64,000 nt of DNA from an uncultured Bacteroidota bacterium (GCA_903835005.1 CAILLK010000101.1:1-64000), one strand, 5' to 3'; shown: positions 50,266 to 59,183, numbered from the stretch's first letter. Notes: generated by a model not told the origin, from the sequence alone. Numbers and translations are program-made.

Positions 50266-50688
50266 ATGTTACAACCAAAAAAATCAAAACACAGGAAAGC
50301 GCATAAAGGAAGAATCAGAGGTAACGCTCAGAGAGGCGCTATGATATCATTCGGTTCATTCGGCCTCAAGGCTATGGAACCAAAGTGGATCAACAACCGC
50401 CAGATTGAAGCAGCCCGCCAGGCATTAACCCGTCACATGAAGCGTGAAGGTAATGTGTGGATCCGGATATTCCCTGATAAGCCGATTACCCGCAAGCCTG
50501 CTGAAGTGCGTATGGGTAAAGGAAAGGGTAGCCTTGAATTCTGGGCTGCGGTTGTTAAGCCAGGTCTGATCATGTTTGAACTGGATGGCGTACCAATGAA
50601 GGTAGCTCAGGAAGCATTATTGCTGGCTGCACAGAAATTACCAATCCGGACGAAGTTTGTTGTTCGTCATGATTATGCAGGTGAATAA
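50266..50688 (+). CDS. rplP: Ribosomal protein uL16
   Basis: 140 residues: [55 protein letters not shown]. Complete. Followed by a 118-bp gap with heptamer repeats. Confidence 0.98.
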   Translation: MLQPKKSKHRKAHKGRIRGNAQRGAMISFGSFGLKAMEPKWINNRQIEAARQALTRHMKREGNVWIRIFPDKPITRKPAEVRMGKGKGSLEFWAAVVKPGLIMFELDGVPMKVAQEALLLAAQKLPIRTKFVVRHDYAGE

Positions 50689-50762
50689 AATTATAGTATC
50701 AGGCCTGAAGTAACAGAATTGTAGTTGTTACGTCAGATTAAGTAAAAATATAAAATTTGTCT

Positions 50763-50790
50763 TTAGACTAACGACTTTAGACTAACGACT
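50763..50790. repeat. Heptamer repeat (NNNGACT)x4 before rpmC
   Basis: TTAGACT, AACGACT, TTAGACT, AACGACT: an exact dimer of a 14-mer, ending 16 nt before the rpmC ATG. Confidence 0.88.
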
Positions 50791-50806
50791 AATAAAAATC
50801 AACAAA

Positions 50807-51019
50807 ATGGCAAAAGCACAAAAGGCGAAGGTTGATGATTACCGTTCGCTGGAAAATGAAGCGCTGAATGAAAGGATTCTGGACGAGGAGATGCGCCTGA
50901 AAAAGACGAAGTTCAGCCATGCGGTTAATCCGATCGAGAACCCGCTATCAATCAAGACACAGCGCCGTGCAATTGCGCGTCTGAAAACGGAACAGCATAA
51001 AAGAAAATTAGGTTTCTGA
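50807..51019 (+). CDS. rpmC: Ribosomal protein uL29
   Basis: 70 residues: YRSLENEALNERILDEEMRLKK-type N-terminal helix and NPLSIKTQRRAIARLKTE in the second helix. Normal length. 14 bp before rpsQ. Confidence 0.95.
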   Translation: MAKAQKAKVDDYRSLENEALNERILDEEMRLKKTKFSHAVNPIENPLSIKTQRRAIARLKTEQHKRKLGF

Positions 51020-51033
51020 TAAAGTAATATTTT

Positions 51034-51300
51034 ATGACGATGACGATTGAAAGAAAAAGCAGGAAAACCCGTATCGGGATAGTAAGCAGTAACAAGATGA
51101 CCAAAACCATCACCGTTACTGTTGAAAGGAAGGTAAAACACCCGATGTATGGTAAGTTCCTGAAAAAATCATCAAGCTTCCATGCTCATGATGAGGCCAA
51201 CAATGCCGGTATTGGCGATGTGGTGCGCATTATGGAAACTCGCCCGCTGAGCAAAACAAAGCGCTGGCGCCTGGTAGAAATTATTGAAAAAGCTAAGTAA
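51034..51300 (+). CDS. rpsQ: Ribosomal protein uS17
   Basis: 88 residues: [56 protein letters not shown]. The first ATG is used; an ATG two codons later is equally possible. Confidence 0.97.
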   Translation: MTMTIERKSRKTRIGIVSSNKMTKTITVTVERKVKHPMYGKFLKKSSSFHAHDEANNAGIGDVVRIMETRPLSKTKRWRLVEIIEKAK

Positions 51301-51309
51301 CCATTCAAG

Positions 51310-51678
51310 ATGATACAACAAGAATCCCGGCTCAATGTAGCCGACAACAGCGGAGCTAAAGAGGTACTTTGCATACGTGTGCTGGGCAACTCGGGACAAG
51401 ATTACGCAGGTATCGGTGATAAAATCGTTGTAACTGTTAAGGACGCGCTCCCTGGTGGTGGTGTCAAGAAAGGCACTGTTTCTAAAGCGGTTATTGTCCG
51501 CACAAAAAACAAGTTGCGCCGCAAAGATGGCTCATACATCAACTTTGATGATAATGCTGTTGTGCTGCTCAATAACGCCGACGATCCGCGCGGTACCCGT
51601 ATATTCGGCCCGGTAGCCCGTGAACTGCGTGATAAAGGTTACATGAAAATTGTTTCCCTTGCTCCTGAAGTATTGTAA
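51310..51678 (+). CDS. rplN: Ribosomal protein uL14
   Basis: 122 residues, canonical: [54 protein letters not shown]. Complete. Confidence 0.98.
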   Translation: MIQQESRLNVADNSGAKEVLCIRVLGNSGQDYAGIGDKIVVTVKDALPGGGVKKGTVSKAVIVRTKNKLRRKDGSYINFDDNAVVLLNNADDPRGTRIFGPVARELRDKGYMKIVSLAPEVL

Positions 51679-51687
51679 AAATTAGTG

Positions 51688-51695
51688 TACCTTTG
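51688..51695 (+). promoter_or_regulatory. Candidate internal promoter before rplX (TACCTTTG)
   Basis: TACCTTTGCAGCCCC repeats the extended -7 motif of P1 and P2. TTG triplets upstream are at 12 and 26 bp, neither ideal, so the -33 is weak. It could give extra transcription of the spc part. Confidence 0.45.
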
Positions 51696-51740
51696 CAGCC
51701 CCTTAGAAAATAAGGTGCCTGAAAAGACAAAATAGTAAAA

Positions 51741-52079
51741 ATGAAAAAGAGATTTAAACCGAAGTTCAATATTAAAAAGGGCGACAACGTGGTGGTTATT
51801 GCCGGTGATGATAAAAACCGCACTGAGCCACGTGAAGTGCTGTCTGTAGATCCGTCTGTTGGCAAGGTCCTGGTTAAAGATGTAAATCTGGTAACCAAAC
51901 ACCTGAAGCCTAATGCCCAGAATCCGCAGGGTGGTATTGTTAAGGAGGAAGCGCCTATTCACATCTCTAATGTGATGCTGTGGGATGCTAAGTCCAAAGC
52001 TCCGGCTCGTGTTAAGCGCAGTCGTACTGAAACAGGTTTTGTTCGTGTATCTAAAACATCAGGGGAGGTAATCAAGTAA
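51741..52079 (+). CDS. rplX: Ribosomal protein uL24
   Basis: 112 residues: KOW motif KGDNVVVIAGDDKNRTEPREV, VKDVNLVTKHLKPNAQNPQGG and HISNVMLWD. Its TAA shares one base with the rplE ATG (TAATG), so the two are translationally coupled. Confidence 0.97.
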   Translation: MKKRFKPKFNIKKGDNVVVIAGDDKNRTEPREVLSVDPSVGKVLVKDVNLVTKHLKPNAQNPQGGIVKEEAPIHISNVMLWDAKSKAPARVKRSRTETGFVRVSKTSGEVIK

Positions 52080-52756
52080 TGGCAACGGCAAAAACACCGG
52101 CAACTAAAGGGCCGGCAACTACAAAAGATAAAAACCCTAAAAAAGGGTCGACCAGCTCGGTAGAAGGTGGTAACCAGGCTGCATTGCCTGCCGGCTATAA
52201 GCCAAGGATGCAGAGCATGTACAGGGAGCAGGTAATTCCTGCTATGATGAAGAAATTTGGCTACAAATCTGTAATGGAGTGCCCGAGGCTGGTAAAAATA
52301 TGCCTGAATCAGGGTGTGAAAGGATCAACTTCCGATAAGAAGATGATTGATGATGCAGTAGCTGAAATGACTATCATTTCCGGTCAGAGGGCTATCCCTA
52401 CAATGTCTAAGAAAGATATATCCAACTTTAAGCTGCGTAAAAACATGCCGATAGGTTGTCGTGTTACCCTCAGGCATGTAAAGATGTATGAATTCCTGGA
52501 TCGTTTTATATCTGTTTCTCTTCCCCGTGTACGTGACTTTAAAGGTATCAGTGAAAAATCATTTGATGGCCGCGGTAACTATACTATGGGTATCAATGAG
52601 CAGATCATCTATCCTGAAATCAACATCGACAAGATTACACGTCTGAGTGGTATGGATATCACTTTTGTAACCACTGCCAAAACAAATGAAGAGGCATATG
52701 AGTTATTGAAAGAAATGGGTATGCCTTTCACCAACATGGAAAAAACAGGTAAATAA
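52079..52756 (+). CDS. rplE: Ribosomal protein uL5 with N-terminal extension
   Basis: 225 residues. The normal L5 body begins at YKPRMQSMYREQVIPAMMKK (about 40); TIISGQRAIPTMSKKDISNF and FDGRGNYTMGINEQIIYPEI are diagnostic. The first ~37 residues are a low-complexity Ala/Thr/Lys/Gly extension (TKGPATTKDKNPKKGS) not in typical ~180-residue L5. The start is fixed by the TAATG overlap with rplX; an internal Met (MQSMY) is an alternative. Confidence 0.95.
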   Translation: MATAKTPATKGPATTKDKNPKKGSTSSVEGGNQAALPAGYKPRMQSMYREQVIPAMMKKFGYKSVMECPRLVKICLNQGVKGSTSDKKMIDDAVAEMTIISGQRAIPTMSKKDISNFKLRKNMPIGCRVTLRHVKMYEFLDRFISVSLPRVRDFKGISEKSFDGRGNYTMGINEQIIYPEINIDKITRLSGMDITFVTTAKTNEEAYELLKEMGMPFTNMEKTGK

Positions 52757-52798
52757 ATCTAACATTATAAATCGTCATAAGCATTTATAGTTGTCCTC

Positions 52799-52833
52799 AG
52801 CGACTTACGACTAAAGACTTACGACTTACGACT
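52799..52833. repeat. Heptamer repeat (NNNGACT)x5 before rpsN
   Basis: AGCGACT, TACGACT, AAAGACT, TACGACT, TACGACT; ends 7 nt before the rpsN ATG. Confidence 0.88.
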
Positions 52834-52840
52834 TAAAAAC

Positions 52841-53110
52841 ATGGCAAAAGAATCAGTAAAAGCCCGCCAGCGCAAACGCGAACACATGGTTGCCAAGTAT
52901 GCATCAAAACGTGCAGCACTTAAAGCAGCCGGAGATTACGCAGGATTGGATAAGCTTCCAAAAAACTCCTCAGCAGTACGTTTGAGGAACCGTTGTCAGC
53001 TTACCGGTCGTCCAAGAGGCTATCTCCGGTATTTCGGTGTATGCCGTCTGGTTTTCCGCGATATGGCTCTGGATGGTAAGATACCAGGTGTTCGTAAAGC
53101 AAGCTGGTAG
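52841..53110 (+). CDS. rpsN: Ribosomal protein uS14, zinc-free form
   Basis: 89 residues: [20 protein letters not shown] and [20 protein letters not shown]. It lacks the two CxxC pairs of zinc-binding S14 (only two isolated Cys), so it is the C-minus type and does not depend on zinc. Confidence 0.96.
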   Translation: MAKESVKARQRKREHMVAKYASKRAALKAAGDYAGLDKLPKNSSAVRLRNRCQLTGRPRGYLRYFGVCRLVFRDMALDGKIPGVRKASW

Positions 53111-53235
53111 TATCCGGGTACCAATATCGCCTTTGCGTAAATTCTGGCGGTCAATGGAAGAAACGTTTCAAAGTCAGAACCATCAGGTGTCTGATACTAG
53201 TAACAAATATTAATCAATAAAACTCAATTTTTAAA

Positions 53236-53634
53236 ATGGTAACAGATCCAGTAGCAGATTATCTGACCCGTATCCGTAACGCACAGATGGCCCGTCATCG
53301 TATTGTTGAAATACCAGCTTCCAATGTTAAGAAGCGCATCACCGAAATACTTTACGAAAAAGGCTACATACTGAAGTATAAATTTGAGGATGATAACAAG
53401 CAAGGTCTTATTAAAATAGCGTTGAAATATGACGCTCAGACTAAAGATCCTGCTATTAAGTCATTAGAGCGCATAAGCCGTCCGGGATTGCGTCAGTATG
53501 CTAAGCCAGCTGATATCCGCCGGGTTCAGAATGGATTGGGTATTGCAATTGTATCTACTTCTAAAGGGTTAATGACCGATAAAGAAGCCCGTACACAAAA
53601 TGTAGGTGGTGAGGTAATGTGTAATATTTATTAA
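53236..53634 (+). CDS. rpsH: Ribosomal protein uS8
   Basis: 132 residues: DPVADYLTRIRNAQMARH, RISRPGLRQYAKPADIRRV and GIAIVSTSKGLMTDKEAR. Complete. In enterobacteria S8 represses the spc operon; not testable here. Confidence 0.98.
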   Translation: MVTDPVADYLTRIRNAQMARHRIVEIPASNVKKRITEILYEKGYILKYKFEDDNKQGLIKIALKYDAQTKDPAIKSLERISRPGLRQYAKPADIRRVQNGLGIAIVSTSKGLMTDKEARTQNVGGEVMCNIY

Positions 53635-53771
53635 TTGTTTTGCAAATGTGGTTATTGGCATTTATGCACATAACCTTTTAAATAAAGAGTAAAGCCGAGA
53701 ATTTAAGTTCTCTATACGGTAACTGAACACGGCTGAATGTTTTTGAATTTTAACTTTTGAATTAATTTATT
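53635..53771. other. rpsH-rplF spacer with two possible hairpins
   Basis: GGTTAT...ATAACC (about 53652-53676) and GAGAA-TTTAAG-TTCTC (about 53698-53713) could pair. No T-run or repeat-family member. Confidence 0.4.
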
Positions 53772-54326
53772 ATGTCTCGTATAGGTAAAAAACCAATTAC
53801 ATTGCTGAAAGGAGTATCTGCTTCAGTTTCTTCAGCTAATGAATTGAAAGTAAAAGGGCCAAAGGGTGAATTAACCCAGGCAATTGATCGTGATATCACT
53901 ATCAAAATAGATGGCGATCAGCTTCTGGTTGAGCGTCCTACTGATCAGATCCGTCACCGTGCTTTGCATGGTTTGTATCGTTCACTGATTGCCAACATGG
54001 TAACAGGTGTAACTACCGGATTTAAAAGAGAACTGGAACTTGTCGGTGTAGGTTATCGTGCTGCTGTCACTGGCCAGACTATTGATCTTGCATTAGGTTA
54101 TTCTCATAACATTATATTTGAATTGCCAAAAGAAATCAAAGCTGCTGCCACTGCCGAAAAAGGACAGAACCCAAGAATTATTCTTGAGTCGAATGACAAG
54201 CAGTTGCTTGGCGCTGTAGCTGCAAAACTGAGGAGCTTGCGTAAACCGGAACCATACAAGGGTAAAGGGGTACGTTACTCAACGGAAACAGTTCGTCGTA
54301 AAGCTGGTAAGTCTGCGGGTAAGTAA
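53772..54326 (+). CDS. rplF: Ribosomal protein uL6
   Basis: 184 residues: MSRIGKKPITLLKGVSASV, LVGVGYRAAVTGQTIDLALG and EPYKGKGVRYSTETVRRKAGK. Complete. Confidence 0.98.
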   Translation: MSRIGKKPITLLKGVSASVSSANELKVKGPKGELTQAIDRDITIKIDGDQLLVERPTDQIRHRALHGLYRSLIANMVTGVTTGFKRELELVGVGYRAAVTGQTIDLALGYSHNIIFELPKEIKAAATAEKGQNPRIILESNDKQLLGAVAAKLRSLRKPEPYKGKGVRYSTETVRRKAGKSAGK

Positions 54327-54459
54327 TAAATGGTTAGTTGGCAGTTTACAATTGGCAAGGTGCAGATTGATACTGTTGTTCAAGATCAGAGATAGAATTA
54401 AATTAAAAGTAACTCCGGTAGCTCCTGAGAATTTGGGAAGCCCGTAAAACTGAGATAAA

Positions 54460-54819
54460 ATGTCACAAGACGCAAAAGTAATCCGTCGCCAGAAATTACG
54501 CTGGCGCATACGCACAAAACTTCATGGTACTGCCCAGAAACCAAGGTTATCTGTGTTTCGCAGTAACAATGATATCTACGTGCAGCTTATAGATGATAAT
54601 AATGGTTTAACACTTGCCGCAGCAAGTTCCCGTGAAAAGGATATCGTTGCGCTTGGTGGCAACAAGGTTGCCAAATCATTGAATGTTGGTAAAGCAATCG
54701 CCCAGAAAGCCAAAGCAGCAGGAATAGACACCTGTGTGTTTGACCGCGGTGGTTACCTGTATCATGGCCGCGTTAAGTCAGTGGCTGATGGTGCCCGTGA
54801 AGGTGGATTGAAATTCTAA
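54460..54819 (+). CDS. rplR: Ribosomal protein uL18
   Basis: 119 residues: [30 protein letters not shown] and [20 protein letters not shown]. 5S rRNA-binding protein. The 133-bp gap before it has filler of the type GTTGGCAGTTTACAATTGGC. Confidence 0.97.
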   Translation: MSQDAKVIRRQKLRWRIRTKLHGTAQKPRLSVFRSNNDIYVQLIDDNNGLTLAAASSREKDIVALGGNKVAKSLNVGKAIAQKAKAAGIDTCVFDRGGYLYHGRVKSVADGAREGGLKF

Positions 54820-54916
54820 TTATCAGCATTACCTGAACAGGGTAGGGCTCAATTGAAAAATAATAAAAACAAACCTGCAATAACTATCAGTAACGGCAGG
54901 CCAATAAAAAAATAAA

Positions 54917-55435
54917 ATGGCGAATTCACAAATCAGTCGCGTAAAAGGGGGAGACCTGGAACTGCATGAAAAAGTAGTGGCTATCAATCGTGTGGTTAAG
55001 ACTACTAAAGGCGGTCGTGCATTCAGCTTCTCTGCTCTTGTAGTAGTGGGCAATGGTGCAGGTGTTGTAGGTCACGGTCTCGGGAAAGCAAAAGAAGTTC
55101 AGGAAGCTATCACCAAGGGAATTGATGATGCCAAGAAAAATCTCATCAAGGTGCCGGTAATGCATGGTACTATTCCTCACGAGCAGTTGGCTAAAGAAGG
55201 CGCTGCAAAAGTGATGATCAGGCCTGCTGCACATGGTACCGGTGTAATAGCCGGAGGCAGTATGCGTGCGGTTCTGGAAGCTGCCGGTATCACCGATGTT
55301 CTTTCAAAATCACTGGGCTCGGCTAATCCGCACAATGTGGTTAAAGCTACATTTACTGCATTAAGTATGCTGCGTGAGCCAATCAAAGTAGCGAAAGACC
55401 GCAACATCAGCCTGAAGAAAGTGTTTAATGGATAA
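54917..55435 (+). CDS. rpsE: Ribosomal protein uS5
   Basis: 172 residues: [40 protein letters not shown] and [20 protein letters not shown]. Complete. Confidence 0.98.
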   Translation: MANSQISRVKGGDLELHEKVVAINRVVKTTKGGRAFSFSALVVVGNGAGVVGHGLGKAKEVQEAITKGIDDAKKNLIKVPVMHGTIPHEQLAKEGAAKVMIRPAAHGTGVIAGGSMRAVLEAAGITDVLSKSLGSANPHNVVKATFTALSMLREPIKVAKDRNISLKKVFNG

Positions 55436-55528
55436 TCAGGATTTTATTGAATAACCGGGTTAAAATTACTAATTAATACATCCCACAGGAATCAAAAGTT
55501 TAACTAAGATTAAAAGCTGAATAGATGG

Positions 55529-55558
55529 TTCCCCTTTAGGGGTTCAGGGGTTTTAAAT
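55529..55558 (+). repeat. CCCC-TTTA-GGGG hairpin element before rpmD
   Basis: CCCCTTTAGGGG (55531-55542) then TTCAGGGGTTTTAAA, 10 nt before the rpmD ATG. Third member of the family in this cluster. Confidence 0.75.
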
Positions 55559-55567
55559 TGAATTGAT

Positions 55568-55789
55568 ATGTCAAAGATAAAAATTACACAGATAAAAAGC
55601 GGAATTGACCGCATGGCTCGCCAGAAGCGTACTTTAAAGGCTTTGGGCCTGCGCAATGTGCTGCATACTGTGGAAGTTGAAGCAACACCCCAGATATTTG
55701 GTATGGTGAATGCTGTGCATCATCTGGTAAAAGTGGAAGATGCCAGTGGCAAAACTTTATCCCAGTCTAATTTTGTTTCCGGAAAGTAA
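55568..55789 (+). CDS. rpmD: Ribosomal protein uL30
   Basis: 73 residues: IKITQIKSGIDRMARQKRTL and ALGLRNVLHTVEVEATPQIFG. A short C-terminal tail (ASGKTLSQSNFVSGK) goes beyond the usual ~60. Confidence 0.94.
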   Translation: MSKIKITQIKSGIDRMARQKRTLKALGLRNVLHTVEVEATPQIFGMVNAVHHLVKVEDASGKTLSQSNFVSGK

Positions 55790-55884
55790 TCGGATAGTAC
55801 CGGAATATCCAAATAGAATTACCAGATTTTCTAACTGATTTGCGAGCGGTTATACATTCCGCGCAAGTTCAAAAATTGTAAATA

Positions 55885-56331
55885 ATGCAACTGCACAATC
55901 TGAAACCTGCTGAAGGTTCAACAAAAAAAGGTAAACGTATTGGTCGTGGTGAAGGTAGCGGCCATGGTGGAACAGCTACTAAAGGTAACAAAGGCCAGCA
56001 GGCCCGTACCGGTTATCAGTCCAAAAGAGGTCATGAAGGTGGCCAGATGCCTATTCAGCGCCGTATGCCTAAGCGCGGGTTCATTAATCCTTTCCGTGTT
56101 GAGTATAAAGTTTTCAACCTCAGCCAGCTCGATCAGCTGATCGAAAAATATGAGCTGAAGGAATTTACTCCTGATGTATTGTATATTAATGGTTTAATCA
56201 ACCGTACTGATCTGGTTAAGATCCTCGGTGCTGGTGAATTTAAAACCGTTATACCATTTAAAGTAAATGCAGCAAGCGCAAAAGCTAAAGAAGCTATAGC
56301 CGCTGCAGGTGCAACATTGGAGATTCTTTAG
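55885..56331 (+). CDS. rplO: Ribosomal protein uL15
   Basis: 148 residues: MQLHNLKPAEGSTKKGKRIG, GEGSGHGGTATKGNKGQ, and KRGHEGGQMPIQRRMPKRGF. Complete. Confidence 0.98.
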   Translation: MQLHNLKPAEGSTKKGKRIGRGEGSGHGGTATKGNKGQQARTGYQSKRGHEGGQMPIQRRMPKRGFINPFRVEYKVFNLSQLDQLIEKYELKEFTPDVLYINGLINRTDLVKILGAGEFKTVIPFKVNAASAKAKEAIAAAGATLEIL

Positions 56332-56339
56332 CATAAACA

Positions 56340-56368
56340 GGCGCATTTTTTGGTGAAATGCGTCTTTT
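56340..56368 (+). terminator. Possible partial terminator or attenuator between rplO and secY
   Basis: GGCGCATTT, a T-rich loop and AAATGCGTC form a 9-bp stem with one G-U, followed by TTTTAT. If active it would lower secY transcription relative to ribosomal genes, unless read through. Confidence 0.5.
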
Positions 56369-56409
56369 ATCGTTTATTCGCATTTCATTTTTGACTAACA
56401 ACAGTTCCT

Positions 56410-57768
56410 GTGAAGAAATTTATAGATAAACTTAAGAATATCTGGAGCATTGACGAACTTCGTAAACGTATTCTGTACACTATTACACTGGTGTTGGTAT
56501 ATCGTGTAGGATGTTACGTTGCCCTGCCAGGAATTAACCCTTCCCGCCTCAGCGACTCAAATGGTCCCGGCGGTATCCTCGGTATTTTGAACATGTTTGC
56601 AGGCGGAGCTTTCAGCCGTGCATCCATTTTTGCATTGGGTGTTATGCCGTATATCTCGGCATCTATCTTTATGCAGCTTGCAGGTATTGTTATACCCCAG
56701 GTTGCCAAAATGCAGAAAGAAGACAGTGGCCGCAGGAAAATAAATCAGTATACCCGTTATCTCACAGTAATTGTTACCGCTTTCCAGGCAAGCGCTTATG
56801 TGGCTTATCTGCGTTCCGGTACTTATCAGGCAGCTCTTGCTCCCGACTACAGCCCTTATATGTTCTGGTTGAGTACAATTGTTGTGCTCACAGCTGGTAC
56901 TTTATTTGTAATGTGGCTTGGTGAAAGAATTACGGAGCGTGGAATAGGTAATGGTACTTCCCTTATTATCATGGTTGGTATCCTTGCACGTTTCCCGCAC
57001 TCTATTTTCCAGGAGTTCGGCGCCAAGAATTTAGGTGGCGGCGGTGGTCTGTTGATATTCCTGATAGAGCTGGCTATTCTTATCGCTGTTATCATTGGTC
57101 TTATATTGCTCACACAGGGTGTTCGTAAAATACCATTGAATTATGCACGTCGTATCATTGGCAGCACCAATGCAGCCAAGGAAGTAAGTGGCGCTCGTGA
57201 TTTTATACCTTTGAAAGTGAACTCAGCAGGCGTTATGCCTATCATCTTTGCCCAGGCAATGATGTTTATCCCTACCATATTCACCAGTTTTGCAACCAAT
57301 GAAAAAGCAGCGGGTTTTGTACATTCACTGTCTGATCCAAGGTCTCTGTGGTACAACCTTATCTATGCAATAATGGTTATTTTATTCACTTATTTCTACA
57401 CGGCTTTGATATTCAATCCGACTGAAATGGCTGATAACCTGAAACGCAATAACAGCTTTATACCGGGTGTTAAACCAGGTGAACCAACAGCCAACTACAT
57501 TGCAACTATTATGGATCGTATCACACTGCCGGGTGCATGTTTCCTCGCTCTTGCAGGTATATTACCCGGAATAGCTACATTATTGGGTGTAACGAGTGGT
57601 TTCGCTTCATTCTTTGGTGGTACTTCAATGCTGATTGGTGTGGGTGTTATTCTCGATACATTGCAGCAGGTAGAAAGTTATTTGCTCATGAACCATTACG
57701 ATGGTTTGATGAAAACCGGTCACATTGTAGGCCGTACCGCAGTAGCTCCGACCCGTGCATCAGCCTAG
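56410..57768 (+). CDS. secY: Protein translocase subunit SecY
   Basis: 452 residues with ten membrane helices: KRILYTITLVLVYRVGCYVA, FSRASIFALGVMPYISASI (plug and TM2), GERITERGIGNGTSLIIMVG, FIPLKVNSAGVMPIIFAQ and NSFIPGVKPGEPTA. The start is GTG. It forms the inner-membrane channel with SecE and SecG, which are elsewhere. Confidence 0.97.
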   Translation: MKKFIDKLKNIWSIDELRKRILYTITLVLVYRVGCYVALPGINPSRLSDSNGPGGILGILNMFAGGAFSRASIFALGVMPYISASIFMQLAGIVIPQVAKMQKEDSGRRKINQYTRYLTVIVTAFQASAYVAYLRSGTYQAALAPDYSPYMFWLSTIVVLTAGTLFVMWLGERITERGIGNGTSLIIMVGILARFPHSIFQEFGAKNLGGGGGLLIFLIELAILIAVIIGLILLTQGVRKIPLNYARRIIGSTNAAKEVSGARDFIPLKVNSAGVMPIIFAQAMMFIPTIFTSFATNEKAAGFVHSLSDPRSLWYNLIYAIMVILFTYFYTALIFNPTEMADNLKRNNSFIPGVKPGEPTANYIATIMDRITLPGACFLALAGILPGIATLLGVTSGFASFFGGTSMLIGVGVILDTLQQVESYLLMNHYDGLMKTGHIVGRTAVAPTRASA

Positions 57769-57773
57769 TATAA

Positions 57774-57796
57774 GGTTTTGGAGTTTGGAATTTGAT
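57774..57796. repeat. GAGTTTGGAATTT filler repeat
   Basis: TTTTGGAGTTTGGAATTTGA between secY and map, sharing GAGTTTGGAATTT with position 30201. Confidence 0.4.
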
Positions 57797-57816
57797 TTTT
57801 GACCTTTAATTTATTA

Positions 57817-58647
57817 ATGATACACATAAGAAGTAAAGACGAAATTGAACTGATACGTAAAAGCGCATTAATGGTTTCTGCCACCTTAACCGAGGTGGCA
57901 AAATTTTTAAAGCCCGGTATCACTACAATTTCAATCGATGAGATGGCCGAGACTTTTATCCGTGATAACGGAGGGATCCCCTCTTTTAAAAATTATCATG
58001 GTTTCCCCTATTCTTTATGCATTTCAGTAAATGAAGTTGTGGTTCACGGTTTCCCGGGGAAATATGAATTGAAGGATGGTGATATCATTTCTGTCGATTG
58101 CGGCTTTTATAAGAATGGGTATCATGGCGACTCGGCTTATACCTTTGCCATTGGCAACGTAAAACCCGAAGTCCTGCAGTTATTAAAGGTTACCAAAGAG
58201 TCGGTATTCAGGGGTGTTGCGCAGGCTAAAGAACATAACAGGATAGGTGATATTGCATTTGCCGTCGAGAATTATACTTCCAGAGAGCATCGTTATGGAG
58301 TGGTAAAAGAACTTGTGGGTCATGGAGTAGGCAAGGAGTTGCACGAAGATCCGCAGGTGCCTAATTATGGCAAGCGGGGTGATGGTAAAAAATTGAAAGA
58401 AGGGATGGTACTGGCAATTGAGCCAATGATCAACCTGGGTACAAGAGAAGTATATACACTCGATGATGGCTGGACTGTTGTAACGCGAGACAAGAAGCCT
58501 TCTGCGCATTTCGAGCATACTACTGCTGTAAGAAGAAATAGCGGGGAGCCTTTATCGAGCTTTGCTCCGATTGAAGCTGCAGAACTGGTAAACCCTGAAC
58601 TGAATTCCAGCTATTTCAGCAGCCCTGTGGTTGCAGCTGTAGTCTGA
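57817..58647 (+). CDS. map: Methionine aminopeptidase, type I
   Basis: 276 residues from ATG (MIHIRSKDEIELIRKSA); a TTG six codons earlier is less likely. Metal ligands are recognisable: YSLCISVNEVVVHG (His), SVDCGFYKNGYHGDSAYTF (two Asp), GHGVGKELHEDP (His), AIEPMINLG (Glu), and the final Glu in FEHTTAV. The last ~30 residues (SFAPIEAAELVNPELNSSY) are an extension beyond the usual core. Classic neighbour of secY. Confidence 0.95.
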   Translation: MIHIRSKDEIELIRKSALMVSATLTEVAKFLKPGITTISIDEMAETFIRDNGGIPSFKNYHGFPYSLCISVNEVVVHGFPGKYELKDGDIISVDCGFYKNGYHGDSAYTFAIGNVKPEVLQLLKVTKESVFRGVAQAKEHNRIGDIAFAVENYTSREHRYGVVKELVGHGVGKELHEDPQVPNYGKRGDGKKLKEGMVLAIEPMINLGTREVYTLDDGWTVVTRDKKPSAHFEHTTAVRRNSGEPLSSFAPIEAAELVNPELNSSYFSSPVVAAVV

Positions 58648-58676
58648 AGACAATAATTGAATAAATATTAACCACA

Positions 58677-58934
58677 ATGGTTACCAGAGAAATATTCGAA
58701 CAGGCTGTAGCTGATAGCAAACAACTGACATCCCGCCCCGATAATAATACATTATTAATGCTTTACAGCCTGTATAAACAAGCCACCGATGGTGATGTAA
58801 CAGGTGATGGCCCTACAAATCCGTTTGATTTCGTAGCCAAGGCAAAATTCAATGCCTGGGAAAAGCTCAAAGGCACTGCTGCTGATGCTGCTATGGCACA
58901 GTATGTGGAGATAGTGGATAAATTAAAAAAATAG
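58677..58934 (+). CDS. Acyl-CoA-binding protein (ACBP)
   Basis: 85 residues: FEQAVADSKQL, then TLLMLYSLYKQATDGDV and the diagnostic PFDFVAKAKFNAWEKLKG, with Tyr and Lys at ligand positions. This small four-helix family, best known in eukaryotes, binds long-chain acyl-CoA. The gene is intact and 29 bp after map. Its bacterial role is unclear, perhaps acyl-CoA buffering. Confidence 0.92.
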   Translation: MVTREIFEQAVADSKQLTSRPDNNTLLMLYSLYKQATDGDVTGDGPTNPFDFVAKAKFNAWEKLKGTAADAAMAQYVEIVDKLKK

Positions 58935-58985
58935 ACTATTTGGTTTATATCTTCTATTTCCCCTTTACCTTTTAATATCCCGGGT

Positions 58986-59183
58986 ATGAAATGGTTGGCA
59001 GTTTTAATAGTTTTGCTGGTTTGCGCTGGTTATATTGCGTTTGCATTTGAACTCAGGATTATAAACCCGAAACATTTTGGACTTGTTATAGCTTCAGTTT
59101 TAATCTCCTTAATAGTTATAGGGAAGTTTTTGAAAATTCACCATTTAAGGAGAAAGCGGAAACCATTTCAATACATAGATTAA
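58986..59183 (+). CDS. Small membrane protein, 65 residues
   Basis: Two membrane helices (about 3-23: WLAVLIVLLVCAGYIAFAF; about 33-50: FGLVIASVLISLIVIGKFL) and a basic tail (HHLRRKRKPFQYID). No family recognised. Start ATG has an A/T-rich leader. Confidence 0.55.
   Translation: MKWLAVLIVLLVCAGYIAFAFELRIINPKHFGLVIASVLISLIVIGKFLKIHHLRRKRKPFQYID

Noticed and set aside
49977-50306. 109-codon Ala/Val-rich frame over the end of rpsC
   Set aside because: It is the shifted frame of the GC-rich repetitive uS3 tail and overlaps rplP; no initiation context or family.
17766-52833. Short tandem repeats as possible CRISPR arrays
   Set aside because: Units are 7 bp with no spacers, arrays are 4-6 units long, and no cas genes are present.
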